A DNA stretch of 15,340 nt from Davidsoniella eucalypti (GCA_004009845.1 RMBW01000287.1:1-15340); one strand, 5' to 3'; positions 1 through 7,438 are shown, counted from the stretch's first letter. Made by a program: numbers and translations. Notes: generated by a model from the letters alone, not told the origin.

Positions 1-454
1 TTGGGCATGTCTTGGTCTCTGCGGGAAAGGGCATCGGGCACAACTTGGTCTGTGCCCGGGCGGTGCTTTGAGTTCAAAGCTAAAATCCGATAATCGTAGC
101 CCCAGCGGCGTTGGCGCTCTGCTAGGGTTCTTTTGGTCCTAAAGAACTCGAGGTTAGGTGGTCCGTGAATACAGTGAAATGGACTCCTAGGAGAAGTGTC
201 TCCATTGGCGGATCGCCCAATAAATCGCAACATTTCTTGTCGTGATAGGATAGTTTGGACTCAGCAGGGGTGAGTTTCCTAGACAGGAAGGCGAATGGGT
301 GAAGGAGGCCGTCAGTGCCGCGCTGAGTGAGTTCAGCGCCGAGGGCATAGCCAGAGGAGTCCGCTGAGAATAGTTCTCTATCAGGTTCGAAGGGGACCAG
401 GAGGGGGGGAGCGACGAAGGCTTCCTTGATCTTCGGAATGAGTCGTCGCAAGCG
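1..454 (-). pseudogene. Element A pol: RNase H domain and start of the connector (decayed)
   Basis: The longest frame (122-451) carries the RNase H signature SADSSGYALGAEL, followed by FAFLSRKLTPAES and FTVFTDH, all strongly similar to the RNase H of element C. The first catalytic Asp (SAD) and the Asp of TDH are visible. The DKEML segment holding the catalytic Glu has become DKKCCDL through indels. Positions 1-120 continue in other frames with ERQRRWGY, then HRPGTDQVVPDALSRRDQDMP, the usual RNase H to integrase connector. Compared with C at 12140-12240, this copy shows several single-base deletions. It is a remnant whose pol continues out of the window. Confidence 0.88.
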
Positions 455-1215
455 TCAGTCCAAATGAAGGGTGTATCCTTCTTGGTTAAGTTGGTTAGGG
501 AGAGCCAGGGTTTTCGGAGATGCGAGGGACAAAGTCCCTGTAAAGTTTGACAAAGCCTGTGAAGCGGCTAACTCTGTCAGAGTGTAGGGACGTTCCAGTT
601 TGCGAATGGCTTCGGACTTGTCCGGGTCTGCACGGATGCCTAGGCCTGGGCCACCAGGGATCGAGAACTTAATTTCTTGGCTGCGAATTGGCATTTCCTG
701 AGTCGAGCTGGAGGTCTGCTTTGTCCAGGGCGGATATAATTCCAGGACTAGTTTGCGGTGGTCTTCAAGGGACCCGCTGGAATAGATACAGACGTCGTCG
801 ATATAGGCGTCACAGTTGATACCATGCCATTTGTCCAGCACTACGTTGATGCGGCGTTGGAAGGCAGCTGGGGCGTTTGGTAATGCCGAAGGGGACGACA
901 TTCCACTGGAAGGCACCCAGTGGGGTGCGAAAGGCTGTAAGTGTTCAGAGCCTGGGGCAATTCGGATGCGGTGGAAGGCCGAGATACGTCTACCTTGGAA
1001 ACCCATTCAGAACTGTGATGCGACCAGAGTTTCTCCCATAGAGGCCAGGGGGTATTGTCCTTGATTGATGCGTTTGTTACCCACGGTAGTCTACGCAGAA
1101 GCGTACTCCGCTCCTGGTTTATTGACGAAGAGGACGGAGAACGACGTGTCCGAGTCAGAAGGGGCTAATGAACTGGGTGCCTTTGAGGCTTCCAGGTCTT
1201 TTGGAGGACGAGGAA
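455..1215 (-). pseudogene. Element A pol: reverse transcriptase domain (decayed)
   Basis: The frame at 455-1006 contains AFHRIRIAPGSEH, NAPAAFQRRIN, the catalytic box YIDDVCIYS (the YxDD motif, about 775-800), and then GIRADPDKSEAIRKLERPYTLTEL. All are core reverse transcriptase segments shared with element C. Between about 1010 and 1215 the fingers part survives only in pieces: LFVNKPG and VRFCVDYRG occur in different frames, and the LEASK/TQFISP region is shifted again. The VPFG box before LTNAPAAF is scrambled by indels. The catalytic Asp pair is intact, but the domain cannot be read as one protein. Confidence 0.88.
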
Positions 1216-1431
1216 GTTCCGGGCGTGGAGGGGGTAGAGCGACTGGGTAGGGATTTTGGCGCCTGGTTTGAGCCTGATTTCCAAGTCTACTCCTGGCTGT
1301 GCGGGGGTAGTGTCTCGGCTAGTTTAGGGTCGAAAGCCGAGGCTACTGGCTCTAACCAGTCGGGTAAATGCGGACGTGATTTGTCCTTATGGGCGAGAGC
1401 GATCTGGATGTTCTCCAGCGAAGCTCTAATA

Positions 1432-1791
1432 AATACTCACGTTGCCCTCCTCGCTGCAGAGTTTATAAAATTCCTCTGCGTTTAGCTCTTCAGCAGGTGC
1501 GATAATCACCTCTTGTTTCCGAGGCCGAGCCTTACATCGTTGTTTACCAACCATCTCTGGCCTAGGATTGTCCTCAGTTTGGCCAGGAACCACGTAGGCC
1601 CAAATGGTTTCTTGGTGGCCGTTGATGGTGAGGGAGAAGGCGGCGATGGTGTCGATGTGCGGGGGGTTGTCCTGTGTAGTGACTTGGACAATCTCTCGTT
1701 CGGAGATGGTGTGGGTGAGGATGGCGTGAGGGAGGAGACGCGGGGGAACGACGGCGACAGTGAGGCAGCCACTATCCCAGAGGGCTTAGTC
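1432..1791 (-). pseudogene. Element A pol: aspartic protease domain and linker
   Basis: In one minus-strand frame (stop codons at about 1787 and about 1430) a continuous stretch begins ALWDSGCLTVAVVPP. It continues with TISEREIVQVTTQDNPP, INGHQETIWAYVVPG and RPEMVGKQRCKARPRKQEV. The DSG triad near the start, followed by alternating hydrophobic strands, fits the retropepsin-like protease that lies between Gag and RT in Ty3/Gypsy elements. The stretch contains no early ATG, GTG or TTG, as expected for an internal polyprotein segment. The family assignment rests on the DSG motif and position. A stop at about 1787 cuts the link to gag, and another at about 1430 cuts the link to RT. Confidence 0.75.
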
Positions 1792-2107
1792 GAGTAGTCA
1801 CCTAAACTTACGTCTAAATATTACCCGAGGTACTCATTTCTAATCTGACTATTCTATCTCCAATTGATTCCCTTGTCGGGGAGCGGTTTCCCCCGACTAT
1901 CTAAAAATCCGGCTCATTGCTGACTGAAGGGGCGGTGCTAGAGGATTGCGGTTGCGAGGTACTTAGACATTCATTGATCATTGAGCGAACATCCTCTAGG
2001 GAATGGATGGCTTAGTGGCCGCGGCGTTGGCGCGGATGGCACCTGGCGTTGCGTGAGTTACGGCATTCTGCGGTGCTGTGGCTGGTCTCTTGCATTTTGG
2101 GCAGAAG
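1792..2107 (-). pseudogene. Element A gag C-terminus and gag-pol linker, with second zinc knuckle
   Basis: Just downstream of the gag stop (TAA at 2108-2110) the minus strand encodes the two halves of a second CCHC knuckle at 2063-2103. The CPKCK half is in one frame and the ETSHSTAEC half returns to the gag frame. The stretch is 41 nt long instead of the 42 nt needed for C-x2-C-x4-H-x4-C, so one base is missing. Further down the gag frame reads SLEDVRSMINECLSTSQPQ before new stops. No other domain is recognisable here. Confidence 0.65.
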
Positions 2108-3238
2108 TTAGGGGAGCTTGGGCAGAACCTCGGGAATGTCCTTTAGGTTGCAGGAGGAGCAGGGGGGAGCGTCTGAGCACTTGAACGAGGAGTGCGTGGT
2201 CTGTTGACAAAAGAGGCAGGGCTTGAAAGTGGTTGCGCTGCTGTTCACGGGGGGCGCCTGAGAGGGCTGCATAGGGGTAGGCTGGCGCCAGTTGGAGGAG
2301 GTGGCGCGGCGAGCTTTGTTGGTTTCCTTGACTCTGGCGACAGGACGCATTGTTGCTATCATAGTGTCGAAGGGTCTGATGTGGAAGAGCGTGGCAAGGT
2401 GATCCTGCATGTCTGGGTGCAGGCCTTCTTGGAGGATGGACAGTAGTGTGTTATGGTCTGTAATTTGGGCTTTGTCGCGGAGGGCGCATAGGCGGTTGGT
2501 GAATGTTTCGAAAGGCTCGCTAGGACCCTGCTTTATTTTCATCAGTAGGCGGTTGGCCGTTCTGGCGCGGTCTGGGTCGTCATAGCGTGAGTCTAGGTAC
2601 GCGATAAATAGCTGGAAGCCGGTAGGGGACGCTAAGTGCTGAAGGTACTTGGGGCGGACTTGGTCCCTGATCTCGGGAGAGAGTGAGTTCATGGTGTAAG
2701 CTAGTTGGTCCCTAGGCGAGTGAAACCTCTGGAAGTCGACGAGGAATTTCTCGTTGAGCTCGTGCTTCCATGTGGTGTAGTCGAACGATCCGTCGAATTT
2801 GCGCACAGCGTCTAGGACGTCCTTACGGCGAGAGATGGAGTCTTCGCGGTTGGGGAGAATGGTAATGCCGCCAGCTAGGGGCGTTGATGTGGGCGTCGTA
2901 GAGGGTGCGTGTGTTTGAGCGGAGGTAGGAGCGTTACGGGTAGGGGCGGCTAGTTTGAGGCCATGACGTTCTAGGGTTTCAGCGAGAGCCGCTAGTTCTT
3001 CTTCCTCGTCGTATTCATCCTTGACAACCGGTGGCTGGACAGGTTCTTTTGGTGTGAGGAAGGAGGTGATGTCTGTGGCAATGTCGTTGAGGAGCTCATA
3101 GAGCTTGTCCAGTTGGCCGAGTTCAGGGGCGTTCTCCTTGAGTAGGTTTTGGAGGGCGATCAACTGAATTTCCGCGATGTTTAGGTTCTCGTGTGAATTG
3201 GAAGGCCCAGCGCCTTTCTTGAGGGTGATCCAGTCCAC
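2108..3238 (-). CDS. gag: Element A Gag: capsid domain with CCHC zinc knuckle
   Basis: This is an open frame of 376 codons. The first start codon available is GTG (VDWITLKKG), so it is not a natural start; the frame is an internal part of Gag. Residues about 15-60 are helical and leucine-rich, and 65-130 are acidic then Pro/Thr-rich linker. Residues about 140-300 fit the Ty3-type Gag capsid fold, with FDGSFDYTTWKHELNEKF and the later PSEPFETFTNRLCALRDKAQ. A zinc knuckle, CLFCQQTTHSSFKC, spans residues 341-354 (2177-2218), followed by a CSSC pair. Gag forms the virus-like particle and binds element RNA. The frame ends in a TAA that probably arose from a one-base insertion, because a second knuckle follows at once. 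Confidence 0.85.
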   Translation of the reverse strand: MDWITLKKGAGPSNSHENLNIAEIQLIALQNLLKENAPELGQLDKLYELLNDIATDITSFLTPKEPVQPPVVKDEYDEEEELAALAETLERHGLKLAAPTRNAPTSAQTHAPSTTPTSTPLAGGITILPNREDSISRRKDVLDAVRKFDGSFDYTTWKHELNEKFLVDFQRFHSPRDQLAYTMNSLSPEIRDQVRPKYLQHLASPTGFQLFIAYLDSRYDDPDRARTANRLLMKIKQGPSEPFETFTNRLCALRDKAQITDHNTLLSILQEGLHPDMQDHLATLFHIRPFDTMIATMRPVARVKETNKARRATSSNWRQPTPMQPSQAPPVNSSATTFKPCLFCQQTTHSSFKCSDAPPCSSCNLKDIPEVLPKLP

Positions 3239-3365
3239 CGGGTCCTGGAGGCTGCTTGGAGTTTGCCTTGGTAGACCTGTGTGAGATAGTCGAGTGTACG
3301 TGTTCCTCGGTGGAGTAGACTTGGCGCGTGGGCGTCCGCAGATCGAGGTGCGCAGGGGAGCGGGC

Positions 3366-3876
3366 CTAGGCTGGGGCTATCTCTGGCTGGTGGAGGAAGG
3401 AGTCCATGTTGTCATCGATGGTGTCCGAGCCAAACCCTAGTATGTGGGGGTTGGTCAGGGCGCGGACTGTGAGGATCTGTGCGCTTCGGGTGGACCGGAT
3501 CCTAGTGGGCATGGGTGCAATGTGGCCAATGATGCCAGATGCGAAGGTCATGCAGTGAAGGTGGCTGTGGAAGTGCGAAGCGTGGGACAAGATAAGAGGA
3601 CCAGCAGGGAAGGGGCCAAGTAGTTTGGCTAGGCGGGGACGCTCGGAGCGCTTGAAGAGGGAGAGGTAGCACAGCCGGAGCGAGTCCACAGGCGTTTCTG
3701 CGAGTGAAAGGGGGTGGGGACGTGCTTGGCTTTGAAGGCCTGGATGAGGCGTAGCGTAGAGTCCGCTAGGAAGATAAAGATGATAGGGCCTAAAAGAGGA
3801 AGGCTAGTGAATCGGTGAGGCCGTAAAAGAGGCCGAGGGCAATCTCCCAGACATGGAGAAGGATAGTGTGCATCAT
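3366..3876 (-). pseudogene. Element A Gag N-terminal region (hydrophobic leader plus conserved block), frame-broken
   Basis: The likely Gag start is the tandem ATG at 3876 and 3873 on the minus strand, the first after the leader. It opens MMHTILLHVWEIALGLFYGL and stops at 3790-3792. The next frame gives GPIIFIFLADSTLRLIQAFKA. The frame from 3689 down to 3366 carries CYLSLFKRSERPRLAKLLGP followed by FPAGP, SHFHSHL and ILGFG. That block aligns with the Gag N-terminus of element D. At least two frameshifts and a TAG (3366-3368) separate it from the capsid frame. The strongly hydrophobic beginning suggests a membrane-associated leader, which is an inference. No catalytic motif is visible. Confidence 0.7.
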
Positions 3877-3931
3877 GGTGCAGAAATTGGATAAGTGCGG
3901 AAGAAACGTCGCGTTAATTTATGGATAAAGT

Positions 3932-4066
3932 GTCAAGTGAGGTGAGGACGCTGCACTGAAAAATATGATAAAAGGTTGAGTGAGGTATGGACGCTGCACT
4001 AGATAGTAAAGATAAAAAGGGTCAAGTGAGGTATGGACGCTGCACTGGATAGTAAAGTAATAAGTA
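3932..4066 (-). repeat. Three tandem repeats in the 5' leader of element A
   Basis: On the plus strand a 26-nt core (gtcaagtgaggtatggacgc then tgcact) occurs at 3932-3957, 3975-4000 and 4021-4046, at spacings of 43 and 46 nt. A-rich spacers containing gataaaa or tagtaaagat separate the cores. Copies 2 and 3 differ by two bases, and copy 1 has a gap of two bases and a different spacer. The array lies between the primer-binding site and the gag start, so it would be in the untranslated leader of the element RNA. Confidence 0.9.
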
Positions 4067-4076
4067 AAAGCTGTAG

Positions 4077-4089
4077 ATCGGTATCAAAA
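4077..4089 (-). other. Putative self-priming primer-binding site of element A
   Basis: Immediately inside the 5' LTR, after two T residues on the minus strand, comes TTGATACCGAT (4087 down to 4077). It is the exact reverse complement of 11 nt inside the same LTR, at 4141-4151. It does not start with TGG, which is expected when a tRNA 3' CCA end primes. Tf1 and related chromoviruses prime from the folded-back first 11 nt of their own RNA, so length and position both fit. This is inferred from sequence only. Confidence 0.65.
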
Positions 4090-4262
4090 TGACACGAACT
4101 AGGTGAGGCAGTGGCAAGCAATCTAGTAGAAGGACTTCGATTGATACCGATGAAGGAGAAAGGCTAATATCTGTTGGAATACGGCGGGAATAGGTCCTAT
4201 TTATAGCCGTTTATCTGACTAGGTATACCTAGACAAATACAACTGGGCCTTAGCCCGTGACA
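4090..4262 (-). repeat. 5' LTR of element A (173 bp)
   Basis: On the minus strand it starts TGTCACGGGC and ends GTGTCA, the standard TG...CA form. It aligns end to end with the LTR of element C at 10041-10219, with scattered substitutions and small gaps. In transcription order it holds a GGGCTAAGGCCC element near the terminus (4245-4256), an inverted repeat (4219-4232), a TATA box (TATAAATA, 4205 down to 4198) and ATCGGTATCAA (4151 down to 4141). The last is complementary to the adjacent primer-binding site and is the likely RNA 5' end, 54 nt from the TATA box. Confidence 0.93.
4198..4205 (-). promoter_or_regulatory. TATA box of the element A LTR promoter
   Basis: The minus strand reads TATAAATA followed by GGACC. 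The same box is at 10151-10158 in the C LTR and as CATAAATAGG at 7548-7556 in the B LTR. Its place between the U3 hairpin and the putative transcript start fits an RNA polymerase II promoter. Confidence 0.75.
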
Positions 4263-4598
4263 GTAATGGTATAAGTACCTAAAGTTGTTTGATAATTTGA
4301 ACTGCTGCCATGTTAGTCTTGTGGTTTCTTACAACTAAAGAACCTATGAAATACATATCAAGTTAGTGTCTGTCGCTATTGTGGTATAATTCCCAGTAAT
4401 ATCCATTAAATCGACTTGTTATATTATCTTGTTTGGCTAACTATCCTTTTCAAATTTGTTGACTATCTTTCTATATTGTACCTAGATACTTGCTTTATAT
4501 TGTAGAACTCCCAAGAATATTTAGTATTCTACGAGTGAATTTTGCATGCAATCAACTTGATTTTAATTTAAATCTTTTAGGTTATATTTTAAATCTTT

Positions 4599-4643
4599 TT
4601 TTTAAAAATTCAGTAATCTTACGGAGCTATAGAGCTATAAACA
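4599..4643 (-). repeat. Short A-tailed insertion, copy 1
   Basis: Read on the minus strand it is tttatagctctatagctccg, then taagattactgaattttt and an A-run. It matches the other copies at about 4704-4752, 5176-5233 and 5450-5485. Flanking direct repeats are imperfect (gttat at 4581 and 4645), so the ends are uncertain. Confidence 0.5.
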
Positions 4644-4703
4644 TGTTATTTATAGACCTTATTTCTAATCTGTCGACACTAATTCAACCCTGTAGCGTTT
4701 CTT

Positions 4704-4752
4704 TTTTTTTTTTTTAATTCATTTATCTTATGGAGCTATAGAGCTATGAAAT
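4704..4752 (-). repeat. Short A-tailed insertion, copy 2, with a perfect 13-bp target duplication
   Basis: On the minus strand a 49-nt insert begins atttcatagctctatagctc, continues cataagataaatgaatt, and ends in a run of 12 A. It is flanked by identical copies of tgtagcgtttctt at 4691-4703 and 4753-4765. An A-tail plus a long exact direct repeat is the mark of target-primed reverse transcription (LINE machinery). The body is far shorter than usual SINEs, so it may be a 5'-truncated 3' end of a LINE or SINE. Confidence 0.7.
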
Positions 4753-5175
4753 TGTAGCGTTTCTTAAAACCTACTAATGTCCTTTTCTGGAATGCTTGCA
4801 GCCTGTTTAATTTTTGTTTCAGCCTATTTCTACCTTCTAACATTACCTGAAGCCTTAAAAATTACTTACACTCTTACAAACTCAAACTATCCACCTTTGC
4901 CTTCACTTACGATATTGTCTATATTTATATCTATCATTATTACAAATGATACCAAGCAGTTGTTGCCCTGTACTCCTGATAAAAAGTAGTCTATTCATAT
5001 CACATTACTCTTTTCGTTACCTTGATCAAAATCTCCTTTAGATATTTTATGTTGTTCTATTGCCTTTTTTATTTCTAGAATTGACAAGAAACACTGGCAA
5101 GTATGCTTATCTTTACAGTATAGTTTAATTAGTTCCAAAAGACCGCATGATAGCCGCAAAAACAACTTCAATTTT

Positions 5176-5233
5176 CAACATCTTCATAGCTCTATAGCTC
5201 CATATATTAATGAATAAATAAAAATTGAAAGAC
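5176..5233 (+). repeat. Short A-tailed insertion, copy 3, opposite orientation
   Basis: On the plus strand the same core appears (cttcatagctctatagctcc, then atatattaatgaataaataa and an A-rich end). It is flanked by cttcaatttt at 5166-5175 and 5234-5243. Orientation is opposite to copies 1, 2 and 4, which argues for independent insertions and against local duplication. Confidence 0.6.
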
Positions 5234-5449
5234 CTTCAATTTTAATAGATAACAACCTGCATTCATTGTTTATGGTTAGTGAATTCTGTACTAACAGAAG
5301 AGCTTTGGCGCTTATTCTTTCACAAGCAAATATATGACTTATGCATTAATTGAATCATCAATTACCTATTTATTCAAGGCATCTATGTATTGTATAGAGA
5401 ATTGTGTGTGTTTATTTTTAAAATCAAGTCTTCAATCATTTTAAAATTC

Positions 5450-5485
5450 TTTTTTTATTCATTAATCTTATAGCTATGAAGATTT
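5450..5485 (-). repeat. Short A-tailed insertion, copy 4 (core shortened)
   Basis: On the minus strand it reads atcttcatagctataagatt, then aatgaat and an A-run. The inner ctatagctcc half of the core is missing, probably by deletion between the two atagct repeats. No convincing flanking duplication is visible. Confidence 0.5.
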
Positions 5486-6481
5486 GTCTTGCACCTATAA
5501 CTTACCTTGCTAGTGCGTATGGCCCTGTAAAATTATTTTTTACATTCAAACAAAATATTATTACTGCTTCTGTTCTTTTAAAAGTGAAAAAAATCAGAAA
5601 AGGCAGGCTTATTTCCTAGAGCTAGTACCAATTTTTTCTGCTGAAAAACATATTACTCGTAAGCAAAATCCCGAAAAAACTTTTCTAGATGTATTTATCC
5701 AATCACATGTCCGGTTGAACTAAATACATGTCCATCGTAAGGAAGGGAGCCCTCGCCTCTTTTGTATGTGTGTTTAGCTGTCAACAGCCGCCGAATAATA
5801 CCTAGGGTTGACATTCATATACTTACTGAGCTGGAGTCACTCAATGAATAGTCATACCTTACTTGCCGACAACACATTCATTTCTTTGATGTACTTAATA
5901 GTCAACATTTGTACTATGTAGGATAATATCTTCAGTGACTGATATACAATCAATTTCCCAATCGCCTAGCTTGCAGTTGTGACTCATTCATAATCTTTCT
6001 CTGTTAATTAGCCAATGTAATTTTTCTCGATACTCAATAACACAACCAGTATTTATTAACCATTTTCTAAACAAACTATTGCTAGTATTTGGGGTCTACA
6101 ATCTTTGATAGTTTACCATTTCCTATATTCTTGCCCAATCTTTATGTCTTACCTTATTACATTTCTTGAAATGCAACATTCCGTTAGAACTACAAAATTA
6201 CAGTAAGTCATTGATCATTCCTGATTTTACTACGAGTGTCCTTCTTACATGTTTATAGAGCATTTTTCTCGACAAACTTGGTCTTTGCTCTTATGTTTTG
6301 CCGACCATCTCAACTTATTATAAATCGGGAATCATTTTGTGATCAATAATCCTGCAAATACCATAGAAAGTGATTACTATGTAGGTTTTTAAAATACAAC
6401 TGTGCCAGTTGCGACTATTTTCTTGTTGTTTTATCATCATGATTAAAAAATCCCAAAGCCCACCCCCAATGTCATGCTATT

Positions 6482-7290
6482 CTAATGGTATAAGTACCTA
6501 AAGTTGTTTGTAATTTTGAAGTTCCATATTAGTCTTGTCATTCTACTTATGGCAAAAGAACATAATTCAAATATATAGTAATACTTATATATACTGTTGT
6601 TTTTCTCTAGAATTCTTTGCATTTTATTTCCCTTTTCAATAGCACTGAATATCATCATATAGATAGATATAGCAAGTGGGTGTCTGTCCTGCCAATTGTG
6701 CTGTAATGCCCGGTAATATATTAAATCAGCTTGTTATATTACCTTGCTTGGCTCTCTATCCTTTTAAATTTAATTGACTCTATTTCTCTATCGTACCTAG
6801 ATACCTGCTTTGTATCGTAGAAATCCTAATAAATATATAGTATACTATGAGTACGAATTACTTTATTTAATCAACATGTCTATGAATTTTGTGGAGAATT
6901 ACCGTCAGTATGTTATTTTTAAAACCAAGTCTTCAATCTTATATTTAATTAGGATATTCTTCTACATCGCCTTGAGTGTTTATTGTGATAGTACTTGACA
7001 TATTTGGTAACATTTTCTTGCTGTATCTGACTAATACAAATTCTTGTACTTTACCCTTAATGCTTCATGAGTATGTAGACCTGCCCTTGGTGTACTTATA
7101 ACTTGCCGTTTCTAGTGCGTTTGATCCAGTAAATTGATTGCAGTCCTATTTGTGTCCAAATACTAGCAGTTCTGCTGCGGTTCTTTTAAAGAACCGTTCA
7201 TATATTATGTGCTGCTTAGTGAAAAAAAAATACTCAAAAACGGCATGCTAGTTAGTTTCCTCCCTGAAGCTAGACGTCACGTTTATGCTC
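6482..7290 (+). repeat. AT-rich dispersed repeat, copy 2
   Basis: This copy has the same block order as copy 1: taatggtataagtacctaaa at 6484, tgttatattaccttgc near 6733, cctagatacctgctttgtat near 6796, then aaaaccaagtcttcaatc near 6920. These are followed by taacttgccgtttctagtgcg near 7101 and an aaaacggcatgc/gaagctag end near 7237-7272. It lacks the 830-bp extra segment of copy 1 but has about 90 bp (roughly 6575-6670) that copy 1 lacks. Divergence is high, so the duplication is old. No gene is visible. Confidence 0.7.
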
Positions 7291-7438
7291 GACATATTTG
7301 TAAAAAAACACCTCAAAGCTTTAACGAATTCTGAATACACATTACTACTTTACACAAAAGTATGAAATACTTCGTTAGTATTATTAACTTTCTAATTCCC
7401 CCGTAGATCTAAACATTATAATCTATAATTATAAATAT

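Larger units (their letters stand above)
1..4262 (-). mobile_element. Element A: 5' part of a Ty3/Gypsy LTR retrotransposon, decayed
   Basis: Read on the minus strand from 4262 down, the order is 5' LTR, primer-binding site, leader with tandem repeats, gag, protease, reverse transcriptase and RNase H. Integrase and the 3' LTR lie beyond the left edge. PR-RT-RH order is typical of Metaviridae (Ty3/Gypsy). The pol part closely resembles element C, and its LTR matches the C LTR along its whole length, so A and C are copies of one family. Coding parts are split by many single-base indels and stops, so this copy is probably not autonomous. It abuts AT-rich DNA at 4263, where 4263-4267 (gtaat) would be one copy of the target duplication. 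Confidence 0.93.
4264..5640 (+). repeat. AT-rich dispersed repeat, copy 1 (carries extra inserted DNA)
   Basis: It shares blocks with copy 2 in the same order and orientation. It begins taatggtataagtacctaaa (copy 2 at 6484) and later has cttgttatatta, cctagatact and ttgctttatattgtag. After a gap come ttaaaatcaagtcttcaatc (5413-5434; copy 2 about 6920) and taacttaccttgctagtgcg. It ends with aaaggcaggc and gagctag near 5625. About 830 bp between roughly 4560 and 5388 have no counterpart in copy 2 and contain three A-tailed insertions. The left end is cut by the LTR of element A. No coding capacity is visible. Confidence 0.7.
4263..7438. other. AT-rich intergenic block without a credible gene
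   Basis: This stretch of about 3.2 kb is visibly much richer in A and T than the retrotransposons on both sides. Its few open frames are short, of low complexity and without motifs (for example 4490-4717, 4777-4989 and 6810-6998). What it does hold is two diverged copies of one non-coding repeat (about 4264-5640 and 6482-7290) and four short A-tailed insertions. The middle part, about 5690-6480, shows nothing I can assign. The block may be old, mutated repeat DNA or ordinary AT-rich host DNA. Confidence 0.8.

Noticed and set aside
3932..4066. A CRISPR-like array in the element A leader.
   Set aside because: There are only three units, with related A-rich spacers and unequal spacing, inside a eukaryotic retrotransposon leader.
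5184..5485. A MITE of about 300 bp with terminal inverted repeats at 5184 and 5485.
   Set aside because: The two ends are inverted copies of the A-tailed mini-insertion. Each is better explained as a separate insertion, and no duplication flanks the pair as a unit.
4490..6998. Small open frames in the AT-rich block (4490-4717, 4777-4989, 6810-6998) as genes.
   Set aside because: They are short and hydrophobic because of A/T-rich codons, show no motif, and cross repeat copies whose frames are not conserved between the two copies.
4263..7438. A nuclear copy of mitochondrial DNA, suggested by the AT-richness.
   Set aside because: No mitochondrial protein, rRNA or tRNA segment can be recognised in any frame.
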